This document shows, piece by piece, positions 15,724 to 22,768 of a stretch of DNA of 32,418 nucleotides. The notes below the pieces were generated by a model. It ran no database searches. It saw only the letters and a program-made list of their open reading frames with translations, and was not told the origin of the DNA. This stretch comes from Bathymodiolus heckerae thiotrophic gill symbiont (GTDB taxonomy: Bacteria; Pseudomonadota; Gammaproteobacteria; PS1; Pseudothioglobaceae): contig NZ_FQTP01000011.1 of the NCBI RefSeq assembly GCF_900128515.1, positions 1-32,418 of the forward strand. Reading direction: 5' to 3'. Made by a program: the position numbers and the translations under genes. Every line of letters starts with the position of its first letter. The stretch's first letter is position 1.

Positions 15724-17061
15724 TTATTTTCCTAGTACCGTTAATGCTTTAAGTAGGTTGGTCGCCTCATGAACGAAATAATCTTTCTTAAGTCTTTCAA
15801 TGGCTTTTTCATCCATGGAGGCCTGATTTTTTTCTTGCGCATCAATAATTTCATCTGCAGACATATTGTCTGGCGTTTCTTCTTCTAGATGTCCGTCTAA
15901 ATCATTTTCTTTAATATCAACGATAGACGCTTCTTTTTCATTCTCAAGACTAATGTTTTTCAGTTCAATATCAGGCACGATACCTTTGGCTTGAATAGAG
16001 CGACCGTTTGGTGTGTAGTAACGTGCGGTGGTTACTTTTAGCCCGTAACCTTCATCTAGCTCAATAATCGTTTGTACCGAGCCTTTACCAAAGGAAGTGC
16101 TACCCATAATAATAGCGCGTTTATGATCTTGAAGGGCGCCAGCAACAATCTCAGAAGCAGATGCTGAGCCTTCGTTGACCAAAACAACCATTGGCGAGTC
16201 TAGCAAAATATCGCCACGTTTAGTCTTAAATTTTAGGTTTGAGCTTTTAATCCTGCCTTCGGTATAAACCACAAGCCCAAGCTTATCGATGAATAAATTA
16301 GAAACATCTACCGCACCATTAAGTACGCCACCAGGATTGTTGCGTAAATCTAAAATTAAAGACTTTAGGTAGTTGCCATTTTTTTCAACTAACTTATCAA
16401 TAGTTTCTTTTAAGAGGTTTGCAGTAGGCCCTTGAAAACTAGAGATGCGTACATAGCCAATATTTTCTTCTAGCAAATAACCTTTAACACTTACAATGGT
16501 GATAATTTCACGAGTGATGTCAACTTTAAAAGGTTTTTGATTTTTACGTAAAATGGTTATTTGTATGTCTGTGCCTGGTTCGCCACGCATTAAATCAACA
16601 CCATCCTCAAGTGTCATGCCACGAACAGGCTTGTCGCCAATTTTTATAATTAAATCACCTGCTTGAATGCCAGCCTTGTAAGCAGGTGTATCATCAATCG
16701 GAGAGATAACTTGAATGCCATCATCTTTTTTACTAATAACAATACCCAGTCCACCAAATTTTCCAGAAGCGCCTTCCATTAAACTTTTTTGCTCTTTAGG
16801 CTCTAGATAAACTGAATGAGGGTCTAGTCCGCTAACCATGCCTTTGATAGCATTATTAAATAACTCCTTATTTTCAACATCATCAACATACAGTTGTTTG
16901 ATGTCGCTAAAAACAACGGTAAAAGCTTCAAGGTCTTTAAAGAAGGCTTCTAGCCTTTGTTTTTCAGCGGCAGTTTCTGCGTTAACTTGTAAAGAGAGGC
17001 TTAAAAATGTAGAAAATATTGCTAAAAGCAAGGGTTTTTTAAAAAAATTGAAGAAAGTCAT
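15724..17061 (-). CDS. ctpA: Carboxy-terminal processing protease (S41 family)
   Basis: Periplasmic serine protease of 445 residues that trims C-termini of exported proteins, often cell-wall enzymes. A signal peptide covers about residues 1-28 (ending QVNA). The PDZ domain is at about 100-175 (GGLGIVI...GIQAGDLIIKIGDKPV). The Ser-Lys dyad is visible as S301 in GSASASEIV and K326 in SFGKGSVQT. The acidic stretch near residues 385-405 is probably a flexible tail. It is the first gene of the ctpA-parA-parB group and divergent from the MlaC-like gene. Confidence 0.94.
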   Translation of the reverse strand: MTFFNFFKKPLLLAIFSTFLSLSLQVNAETAAEKQRLEAFFKDLEAFTVVFSDIKQLYVDDVENKELFNNAIKGMVSGLDPHSVYLEPKEQKSLMEGASGKFGGLGIVISKKDDGIQVISPIDDTPAYKAGIQAGDLIIKIGDKPVRGMTLEDGVDLMRGEPGTDIQITILRKNQKPFKVDITREIITIVSVKGYLLEENIGYVRISSFQGPTANLLKETIDKLVEKNGNYLKSLILDLRNNPGGVLNGAVDVSNLFIDKLGLVVYTEGRIKSSNLKFKTKRGDILLDSPMVVLVNEGSASASEIVAGALQDHKRAIIMGSTSFGKGSVQTIIELDEGYGLKVTTARYYTPNGRSIQAKGIVPDIELKNISLENEKEASIVDIKENDLDGHLEEETPDNMSADEIIDAQEKNQASMDEKAIERLKKDYFVHEATNLLKALTVLGK

Positions 17062-17092
17062 AATATAGTTATTTGCTTATACGAAGTTAAAA

Positions 17093-17098
17093 TATAAT
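17093..17098 (+). promoter_or_regulatory. -10 element ahead of the MlaC-like gene
   Basis: A perfect TATAAT in the 102-base divergent region between ctpA and the MlaC-like gene. The nearest -35-like hexamer (TTGCTT, 17073-17078) is only 14 bases away, so the promoter is uncertain. A GGAG ribosome site follows at 17154-17157. Confidence 0.35.
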
Positions 17099-17163
17099 AC
17101 TGTGAAAACAAGGATTATTATTTTGAATTTTACTTGGTTTTGTTTTTGTTAAATGGAGAAAAA

Positions 17164-17814
17164 ATGAGAAGATTGAACGCAGGATTATTGGCTTTTTTAT
17201 TATCTTTATCGACGCTTAGTTTTGCGCAAGAAGAGATTGATACTGAAGTACTAGAGACGAACGATACCGTTGTAACAGAAGAAGTTGTTGAGCCAGTTGA
17301 GGTTGAAAAATCTGCAGGACCGGTACAAACCATTCAGTCAGCCATTGTTAAGCTTAACCAATTAACGACAGTTGCCACTTATTCTCCACGATTTATTGGC
17401 CAACTTATCGAAACCGAAGTTGCACCATTATTTGATTTCGATCACATTGCCAAAGAGGTTATGTTAGTTAGTAACTTAAGATTGGGTAATGAAGAGCAAA
17501 CATATTTTGTGACTAAGATTAAGCAAAATATCATTACTTCGTTGTTATCAAGGCTAACGCAAACAAGATCTACCTCATTTGCATTTATCTCTGCCCGACC
17601 AATGATTGGCGGTTCAATTACAGTAAAGCTTAAAGTAAACGGATATTATTCGTACGACATGTTTTTAGATTTGATCTTCCATCAGTCAGCTGATCAAAGT
17701 TGGAAAATTGCAGATATCGTTTTAAATAACGATAGTTTGATTAATTACTATCAAAAAATGGTGTTAATTAAACTAAGAAGATATGGCGTATACGGTATGC
17801 TTGGCAGACTTTAA
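17164..17814 (+). CDS. MlaC/Ttg2D-family periplasmic phospholipid-binding protein
   Basis: 216-residue exported protein: a signal peptide (about 1-21, LSTLSFA/QEE), a low-complexity acidic linker rich in E, V and T (about 22-50), then the MlaC domain with APLFDFDHIAKEVM, the TSLLSRL helix and the typical end WKIADIVLNNDSLINYYQ. MlaC shuttles phospholipid between the outer-membrane MlaA complex and the inner-membrane MlaFEDB transporter. No other mla gene is in this window, so it is an orphan here. The long acidic linker is unusual for MlaC. ATG 17164 is chosen for the GGAG site; an upstream ATG at 17134 has none. Confidence 0.82.
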   Translation: MRRLNAGLLAFLLSLSTLSFAQEEIDTEVLETNDTVVTEEVVEPVEVEKSAGPVQTIQSAIVKLNQLTTVATYSPRFIGQLIETEVAPLFDFDHIAKEVMLVSNLRLGNEEQTYFVTKIKQNIITSLLSRLTQTRSTSFAFISARPMIGGSITVKLKVNGYYSYDMFLDLIFHQSADQSWKIADIVLNNDSLINYYQKMVLIKLRRYGVYGMLGRL

Positions 17815-17843
17815 TTCACCAGTAAATAAAACGAGAAGAAATT

Positions 17844-18158
17844 ATGAGTGATATGACTTTATTAGAAAAAGACAAAGATATTGAAAAGGCGACTAAAGCG
17901 CTAAAAGCGATGGCACACCCGCTACGTCTTAAGATTTTATGTGCACTTAAAAATGACGAATTACCAGTATTGGAAATTGTAAAACAAGTAGGCTCTTCGC
18001 AGTCGAATATTTCTCAGCATATTGATATCCTTAGAACTAAGGATATTATTGAGTCGAGACGTGATGGAAATAGAATTTTATGTAAAGTAAAAGATGCGAA
18101 AATTCTTAAACTGGTTGCGAATATGCAAGCTGTTTTTTGTTCATCTGACGATATTTAA
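17844..18158 (+). CDS. ArsR-family transcriptional regulator (BigR/SqrR-like cysteine spacing)
   Basis: 104-residue winged helix-turn-helix repressor. AMAHPLRLKILCAL begins the DNA-binding domain, and VGSSQSNISQHIDILR is the recognition helix. The metal-binding motif of classical ArsR/SmtB (ELCVCDL) is absent. Cysteines are at C33, C80 and C99. The C33-C99 spacing of 66 residues equals that of C41-C107 in SqrR and C42-C108 in BigR, where persulfides bridge the two cysteines and release DNA. Sensing reactive sulfur is therefore a reasonable inference in a sulfur oxidiser. It lies 29 bases after the MlaC-like gene, probably on the same transcript, and just before tRNA-Arg. Confidence 0.85.
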   Translation: MSDMTLLEKDKDIEKATKALKAMAHPLRLKILCALKNDELPVLEIVKQVGSSQSNISQHIDILRTKDIIESRRDGNRILCKVKDAKILKLVANMQAVFCSSDDI

Positions 18159-18196
18159 ATTCAAAGAAAGTTATCTCGCTACTTTCGTTAAATTAT

Positions 18197-18273
18197 GCGC
18201 TCGTAGCTCAGCTGGATAGAGTGTTGGCCTCCGAAGCCAAATGTCGGGTGTTCGAATCACCTCGAGCGCACCA
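18197..18273 (+). tRNA. tRNA-Arg (anticodon CCG)
   Basis: A complete cloverleaf is readable: acceptor stem GCGCTCG/CGAGCGC, anticodon arm TTGGC-CTCCGAA-GCCAA with anticodon CCG, and T arm GGGTG-TTCGAAT-CACCT. CCA is encoded at 18271-18273. It reads CGG arginine codons, which are rare in AT-rich genomes. Confidence 0.97.
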
Positions 18274-18285
18274 CTTTTATTCTTT

Positions 18286-19056
18286 ATGATTTATCCTGAT
18301 ATTAATCCAATTGCACTAGATCTTGGCTTTGCTCAAATCTATTGGTATGGATTGATGTATTTAGCAGCTTTTTTAGCCGCTTATTTTTTGGCCAATTCTC
18401 GCGCCAAAAACTCAAATAACGATTGGAATCCCCAACAAATTGAAGATTTAATCTTCTATGGCGCTATTGGTGTCATTGTTGGTGGACGATTGGGTTATAT
18501 GTTGTTTTACAACTTTCCAGTCTTTATTGCTGATCCTCTCTCAATTTTTGCCATTCAAGGTGGCGGTATGTCGTTTCATGGTGGTTTTTTGGGTGTGTTA
18601 TTGGCAATGGCATTGTTTAATCGTAAATATCATAAAAGTTTTTTTACCACCATGGATTTTGTTGCACCACTGGCGCCACTTGGTTTAGGTTTCGGCAGAA
18701 TTGGTAATTTTATCAATGGTGAGCTTTGGGGAAAAATAACCACTACTCCATTTGGTATGTTTATTCAAGAGCAGGGCGTTAGTCGCTTCCCATCGCAATT
18801 GTACGAGGCCTTGTTAGAGGGCTTTGTATTATTCGCCATTCTTTGGGTATACAGTCGAAAACCAAGACCGCTAATGTCAATTTCGGCATTATTTTTAATT
18901 TTTTATGGATTCTTTAGATTTATAATTGAGTTTGTTCGAGTGCCCGATGTGCAGCTTGGATACTTAGCATTTGATTGGCTAACCATGGGTCAGATACTAA
19001 GCTTGCCAATGATTATCCTGGGTGTTTATCTGTGGTTTAAATCAAAAAATAAATAA
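18286..19056 (+). CDS. lgt: Prolipoprotein diacylglyceryl transferase
   Basis: Inner-membrane enzyme that transfers diacylglycerol from phosphatidylglycerol to the lipobox cysteine of prolipoproteins. 256 residues with about seven membrane segments. GGGMSFHGGFLG carries the essential histidine, and GRIGNFINGELWG is the Lgt signature. The start ATG is only 12 bases after the CCA end of tRNA-Arg and has no visible Shine-Dalgarno site. An earlier in-frame ATG at 18241 lies inside the tRNA and is rejected. Two bases separate the stop from thyA. Confidence 0.95.
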   Translation: MIYPDINPIALDLGFAQIYWYGLMYLAAFLAAYFLANSRAKNSNNDWNPQQIEDLIFYGAIGVIVGGRLGYMLFYNFPVFIADPLSIFAIQGGGMSFHGGFLGVLLAMALFNRKYHKSFFTTMDFVAPLAPLGLGFGRIGNFINGELWGKITTTPFGMFIQEQGVSRFPSQLYEALLEGFVLFAILWVYSRKPRPLMSISALFLIFYGFFRFIIEFVRVPDVQLGYLAFDWLTMGQILSLPMIILGVYLWFKSKNK

Positions 19057-19058
19057 TT

Positions 19059-19913
19059 ATGAAAGCATATATTGATATTGGAAAACGAATTTTAGATGAG
19101 GGCGTATGGTTAGAAAATACCCGTACTGGACAAAAGGCCCTTACTGTTATTGGCGCAACGTTTGAGCATGATTTGTCAGATGGTACAGTGCCAGTGGTAA
19201 CCACTAAAAAACTCTTTTGGAAGTCGGCTATTGCTGAGATGTTGGGTTACATTCGTGGCTATGATTCTGCCGCTCAATTTAGGGCGATTGGTTGCAACAC
19301 CTGGAATGCTAACGCTAACGATAATCAGGCTTGGCTTGATAACCCACACCGTAAAGGTGAAGATGATATGGGCATGTGTTACGGCGTAATAGGGCGTGCA
19401 TTTCCTGGTATTGAAGATGACGCGCCACTGGATCAGTACAAAAAGATTGTCACAGACTTATCCAATGGTGTCGATGATCGCCGTGAAATGATGACTTTTA
19501 ATCATCCCAATCTTATTCACCGCGCTTGTTTGCCAGCATGTATGCACACGCACCATTTTAATCTTTTGGGTGATGATCTATATCTTGAGAGCTATCAACG
19601 TAGCAGCGACTATGCACTTGGCCAGCCATTTAATCATTTTCAGGTGGCATTTTTGTTGCTCATTACTGCACAAATTACTGGTAAAAAAGCCAAAAAAATG
19701 CGTCATCATTTGTCCAACGTACACCTGTATGAAAACCAAGTGGATATTTTTAAAAACCAGCAAGTTGATCGTGAGCCATTAGCTCTGCCACAATTAAAAA
19801 TTAATCCAAAAATTAAAACTCTGGAAGATCTTGAAACTTGGGTGACCCTGGAAGATTTTGAGTTAGTGGGCTACCAGCACCACAATCCAGTTAAATATCC
19901 ATTCACTGTTTAA
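19059..19913 (+). CDS. thyA: Thymidylate synthase (ThyA), variant active-site context
   Basis: Methylates dUMP to dTMP with methylenetetrahydrofolate. 284 residues against 264 in E. coli. Recognisable catalytic elements are E60 (AEMLGYIRG), C161 (LPAC), R181 and D184 (QRSSDYALG), N192 (PFNHFQ) and H222/Y224 (VHLYENQ). The residue after the catalytic cysteine is methionine (CMHTHHF), where classical ThyA has histidine (PCH...QF), and the segment around the tryptophan loop (NTWNANANDNQAWLD) is longer and different. This looks like a divergent ThyA subgroup rather than a broken gene. It is coupled to lgt, as is common in Gammaproteobacteria. Confidence 0.9.
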   Translation: MKAYIDIGKRILDEGVWLENTRTGQKALTVIGATFEHDLSDGTVPVVTTKKLFWKSAIAEMLGYIRGYDSAAQFRAIGCNTWNANANDNQAWLDNPHRKGEDDMGMCYGVIGRAFPGIEDDAPLDQYKKIVTDLSNGVDDRREMMTFNHPNLIHRACLPACMHTHHFNLLGDDLYLESYQRSSDYALGQPFNHFQVAFLLLITAQITGKKAKKMRHHLSNVHLYENQVDIFKNQQVDREPLALPQLKINPKIKTLEDLETWVTLEDFELVGYQHHNPVKYPFTV

Positions 19914-19922
19914 GAGAAAAAT

Positions 19923-20252
19923 ATGAGTCTGCCTAATTGTCCTAAGTGTAATTCTGAATATGTGTATGAAGATGGCAATTTATTAATTTGCCCTGAATGT
20001 GCTTATGAATTTTCAGCCGATGATTTGATTGAGCAAGAAGAGGTGGTTAAAGATTCAAATGGCAACACTCTAATGAATGGTGATACAGTAACGGTGATCA
20101 AAGACCTTAAAATTAAAGGCACTTCAAACGCAGTTAAAGTCGGTACAAAAGTTAAAAATATTCGTCTAGTTAAGGGTGATCATAATATTGATTGCAAAAT
20201 CTCTGGTCACGGTGCGATGAAGCTTAAGTCAGAATTTGTAAAAAAGGTTTAA
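19923..20252 (+). CDS. yjdM: YjdM/PhnA-family zinc-ribbon protein
   Basis: 109-residue protein with an N-terminal zinc ribbon (CPKC at residues 6-9 and CPEC at 23-26), followed by the PhnA domain [19 protein letters not shown] and [18 protein letters not shown]. Despite the old name it is not phosphonoacetate hydrolase; its function is unknown, though it occurs widely. It lies nine bases after thyA and so may be co-transcribed. Full length, with no oddities. Confidence 0.92.
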   Translation: MSLPNCPKCNSEYVYEDGNLLICPECAYEFSADDLIEQEEVVKDSNGNTLMNGDTVTVIKDLKIKGTSNAVKVGTKVKNIRLVKGDHNIDCKISGHGAMKLKSEFVKKV

Positions 20253-20261
20253 TTGCGTTAA

Positions 20262-20278
20262 AAAATTTCGGAAATTTT
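20262..20278. terminator. Weak AT-rich hairpin between convergent genes
   Basis: AAAATTT-CGG-AAATTTT forms a 7-bp stem in the 36-base gap between yjdM and the convergent thioredoxin-like gene. The stem is all A/T, so termination strength is doubtful. Confidence 0.3.
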
Positions 20279-20288
20279 ACGAATTGCA

Positions 20289-21320
20289 CTATTTCCAAAG
20301 ATCTACTGTAATACCTTGTTCGCGTAGCTTGTCTGATTTGTCCTCTAGGTAGCGCTGGAAATTTGGCTGGGTTTTATAAGCACCTGTTAAGGCATACGTC
20401 ATAATTCCGTGCGTATGGTATGCTTTGAAAAAGGCATCACGTCTAATAATCTCTTCACCGGTTTTGTCAAAAAATACAATGGCAGGTTTGTAAGTAAGAT
20501 TAAGCTTCTCATACCAATCTTTGGCGGTGGTGCGTTTGCCAGCAGGGGTGATAAGTTTTTCATCAGACAATGCATTAAAGCGTACAACTTGCATTTTCTT
20601 TAGATAATTTTGAGTCTCTTTCAGTGGCATTAATTGTTGATAGAAATCATTACAGGTTTGGCAATTTGGCTCTTCAAAAAATACTGCCAACACTTTTTGT
20701 GCTGGAATGGTTTCGCTCCGACTAAGCATATGCGGCCCAGCATCGAAAATAGCATGTGCATTAAGTGTGCCAGTTTTGTCTTTCTTTAAGTTATTAATAT
20801 AATTCGCGTAAGATTGATTAAGGTAGGATTTATTAGCAATATAATCAAGTGTGGCGTGCATTTTATCAATAGATTGATAGCCATTAAGCCTAAGTAGTGT
20901 CTCGCCTTTAGAGTTTAAAAAAACAAGTGTAGGAGTGAATTGAATTTTCATTTTTGCTGAAAATTCTTTTTCGGTGAAATCACTACCTTGCCAATCTGTT
21001 AGTTCACGATCCCCCCACATATTGGTTTCAATGACATCAAAATTGCTTTGTAATTTAGCCACTAAATCTTTATCGTGGAAGTTGTCCTGAACCAGCTTGG
21101 CACAATAAGGGCAGCCATCTTGATGGAAGTAAATCATTACATGCCTGCCTTCGTCAGCAGCCTCTTCTAAGTCTTCTGAAAAGTCCATGAAGGTTGCTTT
21201 AAACCAGTTGGGTAATTCATCGACAATTTTTCCGCCTAAGAATTCACCTTGCTTGACGTGTTCATGAGCAAGTGTATTGATTGAAAATAATAGTGCAATA
21301 GTTAGTAGTATTGCGTGCAT
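20289..21320 (-). CDS. Periplasmic tandem-thioredoxin protein
   Basis: 343-residue exported protein: a signal peptide (about 1-18, ending TLA/HEH), then two thioredoxin-like domains. Domain 1 (about 42-165) has CPYC (C70/C73) and a cis-proline in FTPTLVF (P130). Domain 2 (about 205-315) has CQTC (C220/C223) in FFEEPNCQTC and YKPAIVFFD. This resembles SoxW/DsbD-gamma-type reductases of sulfur oxidisers, but the double-domain layout is uncommon and the substrate is unknown. It lies 72 bases downstream of the Cas6-like gene on the same strand, with a GGGGAGAG ribosome site before its ATG. Confidence 0.8.
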   Translation of the reverse strand: MHAILLTIALLFSINTLAHEHVKQGEFLGGKIVDELPNWFKATFMDFSEDLEEAADEGRHVMIYFHQDGCPYCAKLVQDNFHDKDLVAKLQSNFDVIETNMWGDRELTDWQGSDFTEKEFSAKMKIQFTPTLVFLNSKGETLLRLNGYQSIDKMHATLDYIANKSYLNQSYANYINNLKKDKTGTLNAHAIFDAGPHMLSRSETIPAQKVLAVFFEEPNCQTCNDFYQQLMPLKETQNYLKKMQVVRFNALSDEKLITPAGKRTTAKDWYEKLNLTYKPAIVFFDKTGEEIIRRDAFFKAYHTHGIMTYALTGAYKTQPNFQRYLEDKSDKLREQGITVDLWK

Positions 21321-21392
21321 AATCTCTCCCCAGAGTTGTATTTAGATACTTAAAGATTGTAGGCTTAAATGTAGATTGATGCAAGCGATATG

Positions 21393-22061
21393 CTAATTAT
21401 CAATAGATTCAATTCCCTTTTGCGGTACAAATAATCCGCAGCCTAATAAGCGATGATCACCCAACCCTTTTTCTTGCAATAGCACTGATTCATTTTTTTT
21501 AAGGTCGGCCACCATTAGTGAACGAGTATGGATAGTGCCGGATTCAGTCTTAATATTACTCTCAAGACCTGCCATCATTTTTTTGACTTGAATGCCAAGG
21601 TTAGATAGTTGTTTAAAGCAGAGTTTTAAAAAATCCTCTTCACTCATACTATGTTCGCAAGCGACTTGCTTTGCAAATAAAACTGGCAAATCGCTTAATA
21701 ATTTTGAGTTAATGAGTTTAACTACTTTTATTTTATACTCACCTAAGTCGAGTATTTTTCCAGCCAAATTTTCAGCATCTTTCAGGTGTTCATGCGTGAT
21801 ACGTAGAATCAGTTTCGAGCGCTTTGAAGGGTAGTAAAACCCACCTTCCTTGCTTTGCTCCCAGCCATTGCCATCAGCCACACCAACATTATGAATGCCA
21901 GCGTTAATTTCTTCTAACCAAGGTAGATGTTTGAGCAGGGCTTGAGCCAGTAAAAAGCTATGGTCCATCGGAAGAATTTTCGATTGGATTTTAAAGCTAA
22001 CCTCTTGAATAGTTTCAGGAAGCGTAAAATGTTCTTGTTTAGTGTCTTCTTGCCAAAACAT
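21393..22061 (-). CDS. Orphan Cas6/Cmx6-family RAMP protein
   Basis: 222-residue protein with the pattern of the type I-MYXAN Cas6 (Cmx6) family. Features seen: LPMDHSFLLAQAL (residues 30-42, with H34), the SKLILRI strand followed by AGKILDLGEYKIKV (about 82-113), GIQVKK (about 156-161), HTRSLMVADL (178-187), and the C-terminal glycine-rich loop GLGDHRLLGCGLFVP (199-213) that marks Cas6 RAMPs. Cas6 proteins bind and cut CRISPR repeat RNA. There is no CRISPR array and no other cas gene in this window. The gene is divergent from rnc with a 38-base gap and may share a transcript with the tandem-thioredoxin gene. The RNA target, if any, is unknown. Confidence 0.75.
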   Translation of the reverse strand: MFWQEDTKQEHFTLPETIQEVSFKIQSKILPMDHSFLLAQALLKHLPWLEEINAGIHNVGVADGNGWEQSKEGGFYYPSKRSKLILRITHEHLKDAENLAGKILDLGEYKIKVVKLINSKLLSDLPVLFAKQVACEHSMSEEDFLKLCFKQLSNLGIQVKKMMAGLESNIKTESGTIHTRSLMVADLKKNESVLLQEKGLGDHRLLGCGLFVPQKGIESIDN

Positions 22062-22099
22062 ACAAAAATACGAATTTAATTATTATTGCGTCATTATAG

Positions 22100-22768
22100 A
22101 TGGAAAAATTACAACAAAAACTCAACTATCAATTTAAAGACACGTCTTTGCTTAAGCTTGCATTGACGCATCGTAGTGTTGGTAGAAAAAACAATGAACG
22201 TCTTGAGTTTTTAGGTGATAGTATTCTAGGTTTGGTAATTTCTAGAGAGTTATATAAGCGATTTACTCAAGTTGAAGAGGGTAAATTATCACGCTTGCGT
22301 TCACGTTTAGTTAGAGGTCAGACATTAGCTCAATTTGGACTTGCTTTGCAATTATCAGATGTGCTTATCTTGGGGTCTGGAGAGTTAAAAAGTGGCGGTT
22401 ATCGCCGTGAATCAATCCAGGCAGATGCAGTAGAGGCCATCTTTGGTGCGATCTTGTTGGATTCTGATTTTGAAACAATCAGCATTATTATTTTGGATTT
22501 ATTTAAAGATCTTTTGGACAATATTGATCCGAATGATTCGCTTAAAGATCCAAAAACATTGCTTCAAGAATATTTGCAAAAGCGTAACAGTACATTGCCA
22601 AAATATGAATTAATTAAAACAGTAGGCAAGGATCATAATGCCATTTTCACGGTTAATTGTTTGCTAGAAGATCAAAAAATGCAAGTAGATCAAGATGCAA
22701 AAAGTATTAAAAGAGCTGAGCAATCTTGCGCGCAGGCGTTGTTAGACAAGCTACAGGAGAGAAAATAA
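22100..22768 (+). CDS. rnc: Ribonuclease III
   Basis: Double-strand-specific endoribonuclease that processes rRNA precursors and structured mRNAs. 222 residues. The signature NERLEFLGDSILGLVI carries catalytic acidic residues, and ADAVEAIFGAILLD completes the active site. A C-terminal double-stranded RNA-binding domain runs from DPKTLLQEYLQKR. First gene of rnc-era-(DUF457)-recO-pdxJ-acpS. Its stop overlaps the era ATG by one base (TAATG). Confidence 0.96.
   Translation: MEKLQQKLNYQFKDTSLLKLALTHRSVGRKNNERLEFLGDSILGLVISRELYKRFTQVEEGKLSRLRSRLVRGQTLAQFGLALQLSDVLILGSGELKSGGYRRESIQADAVEAIFGAILLDSDFETISIIILDLFKDLLDNIDPNDSLKDPKTLLQEYLQKRNSTLPKYELIKTVGKDHNAIFTVNCLLEDQKMQVDQDAKSIKRAEQSCAQALLDKLQERK

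Noticed and set aside
15724-17061. ParA-like or secretion-system association of ctpA
   Set aside because: PDZ and S41 Ser-Lys motifs are those of an ordinary carboxy-terminal protease; adjacency to parAB alone is not evidence of a shared system.
18241-18285. Extension of lgt upstream to 18241
   Set aside because: That start codon lies within tRNA-Arg; the added residues are tRNA sequence.
20289-22061. CRISPR array beside the Cas6-like gene
   Set aside because: I looked through both flanks and the rest of the window and saw no repeated 25-40-base units with spacers.
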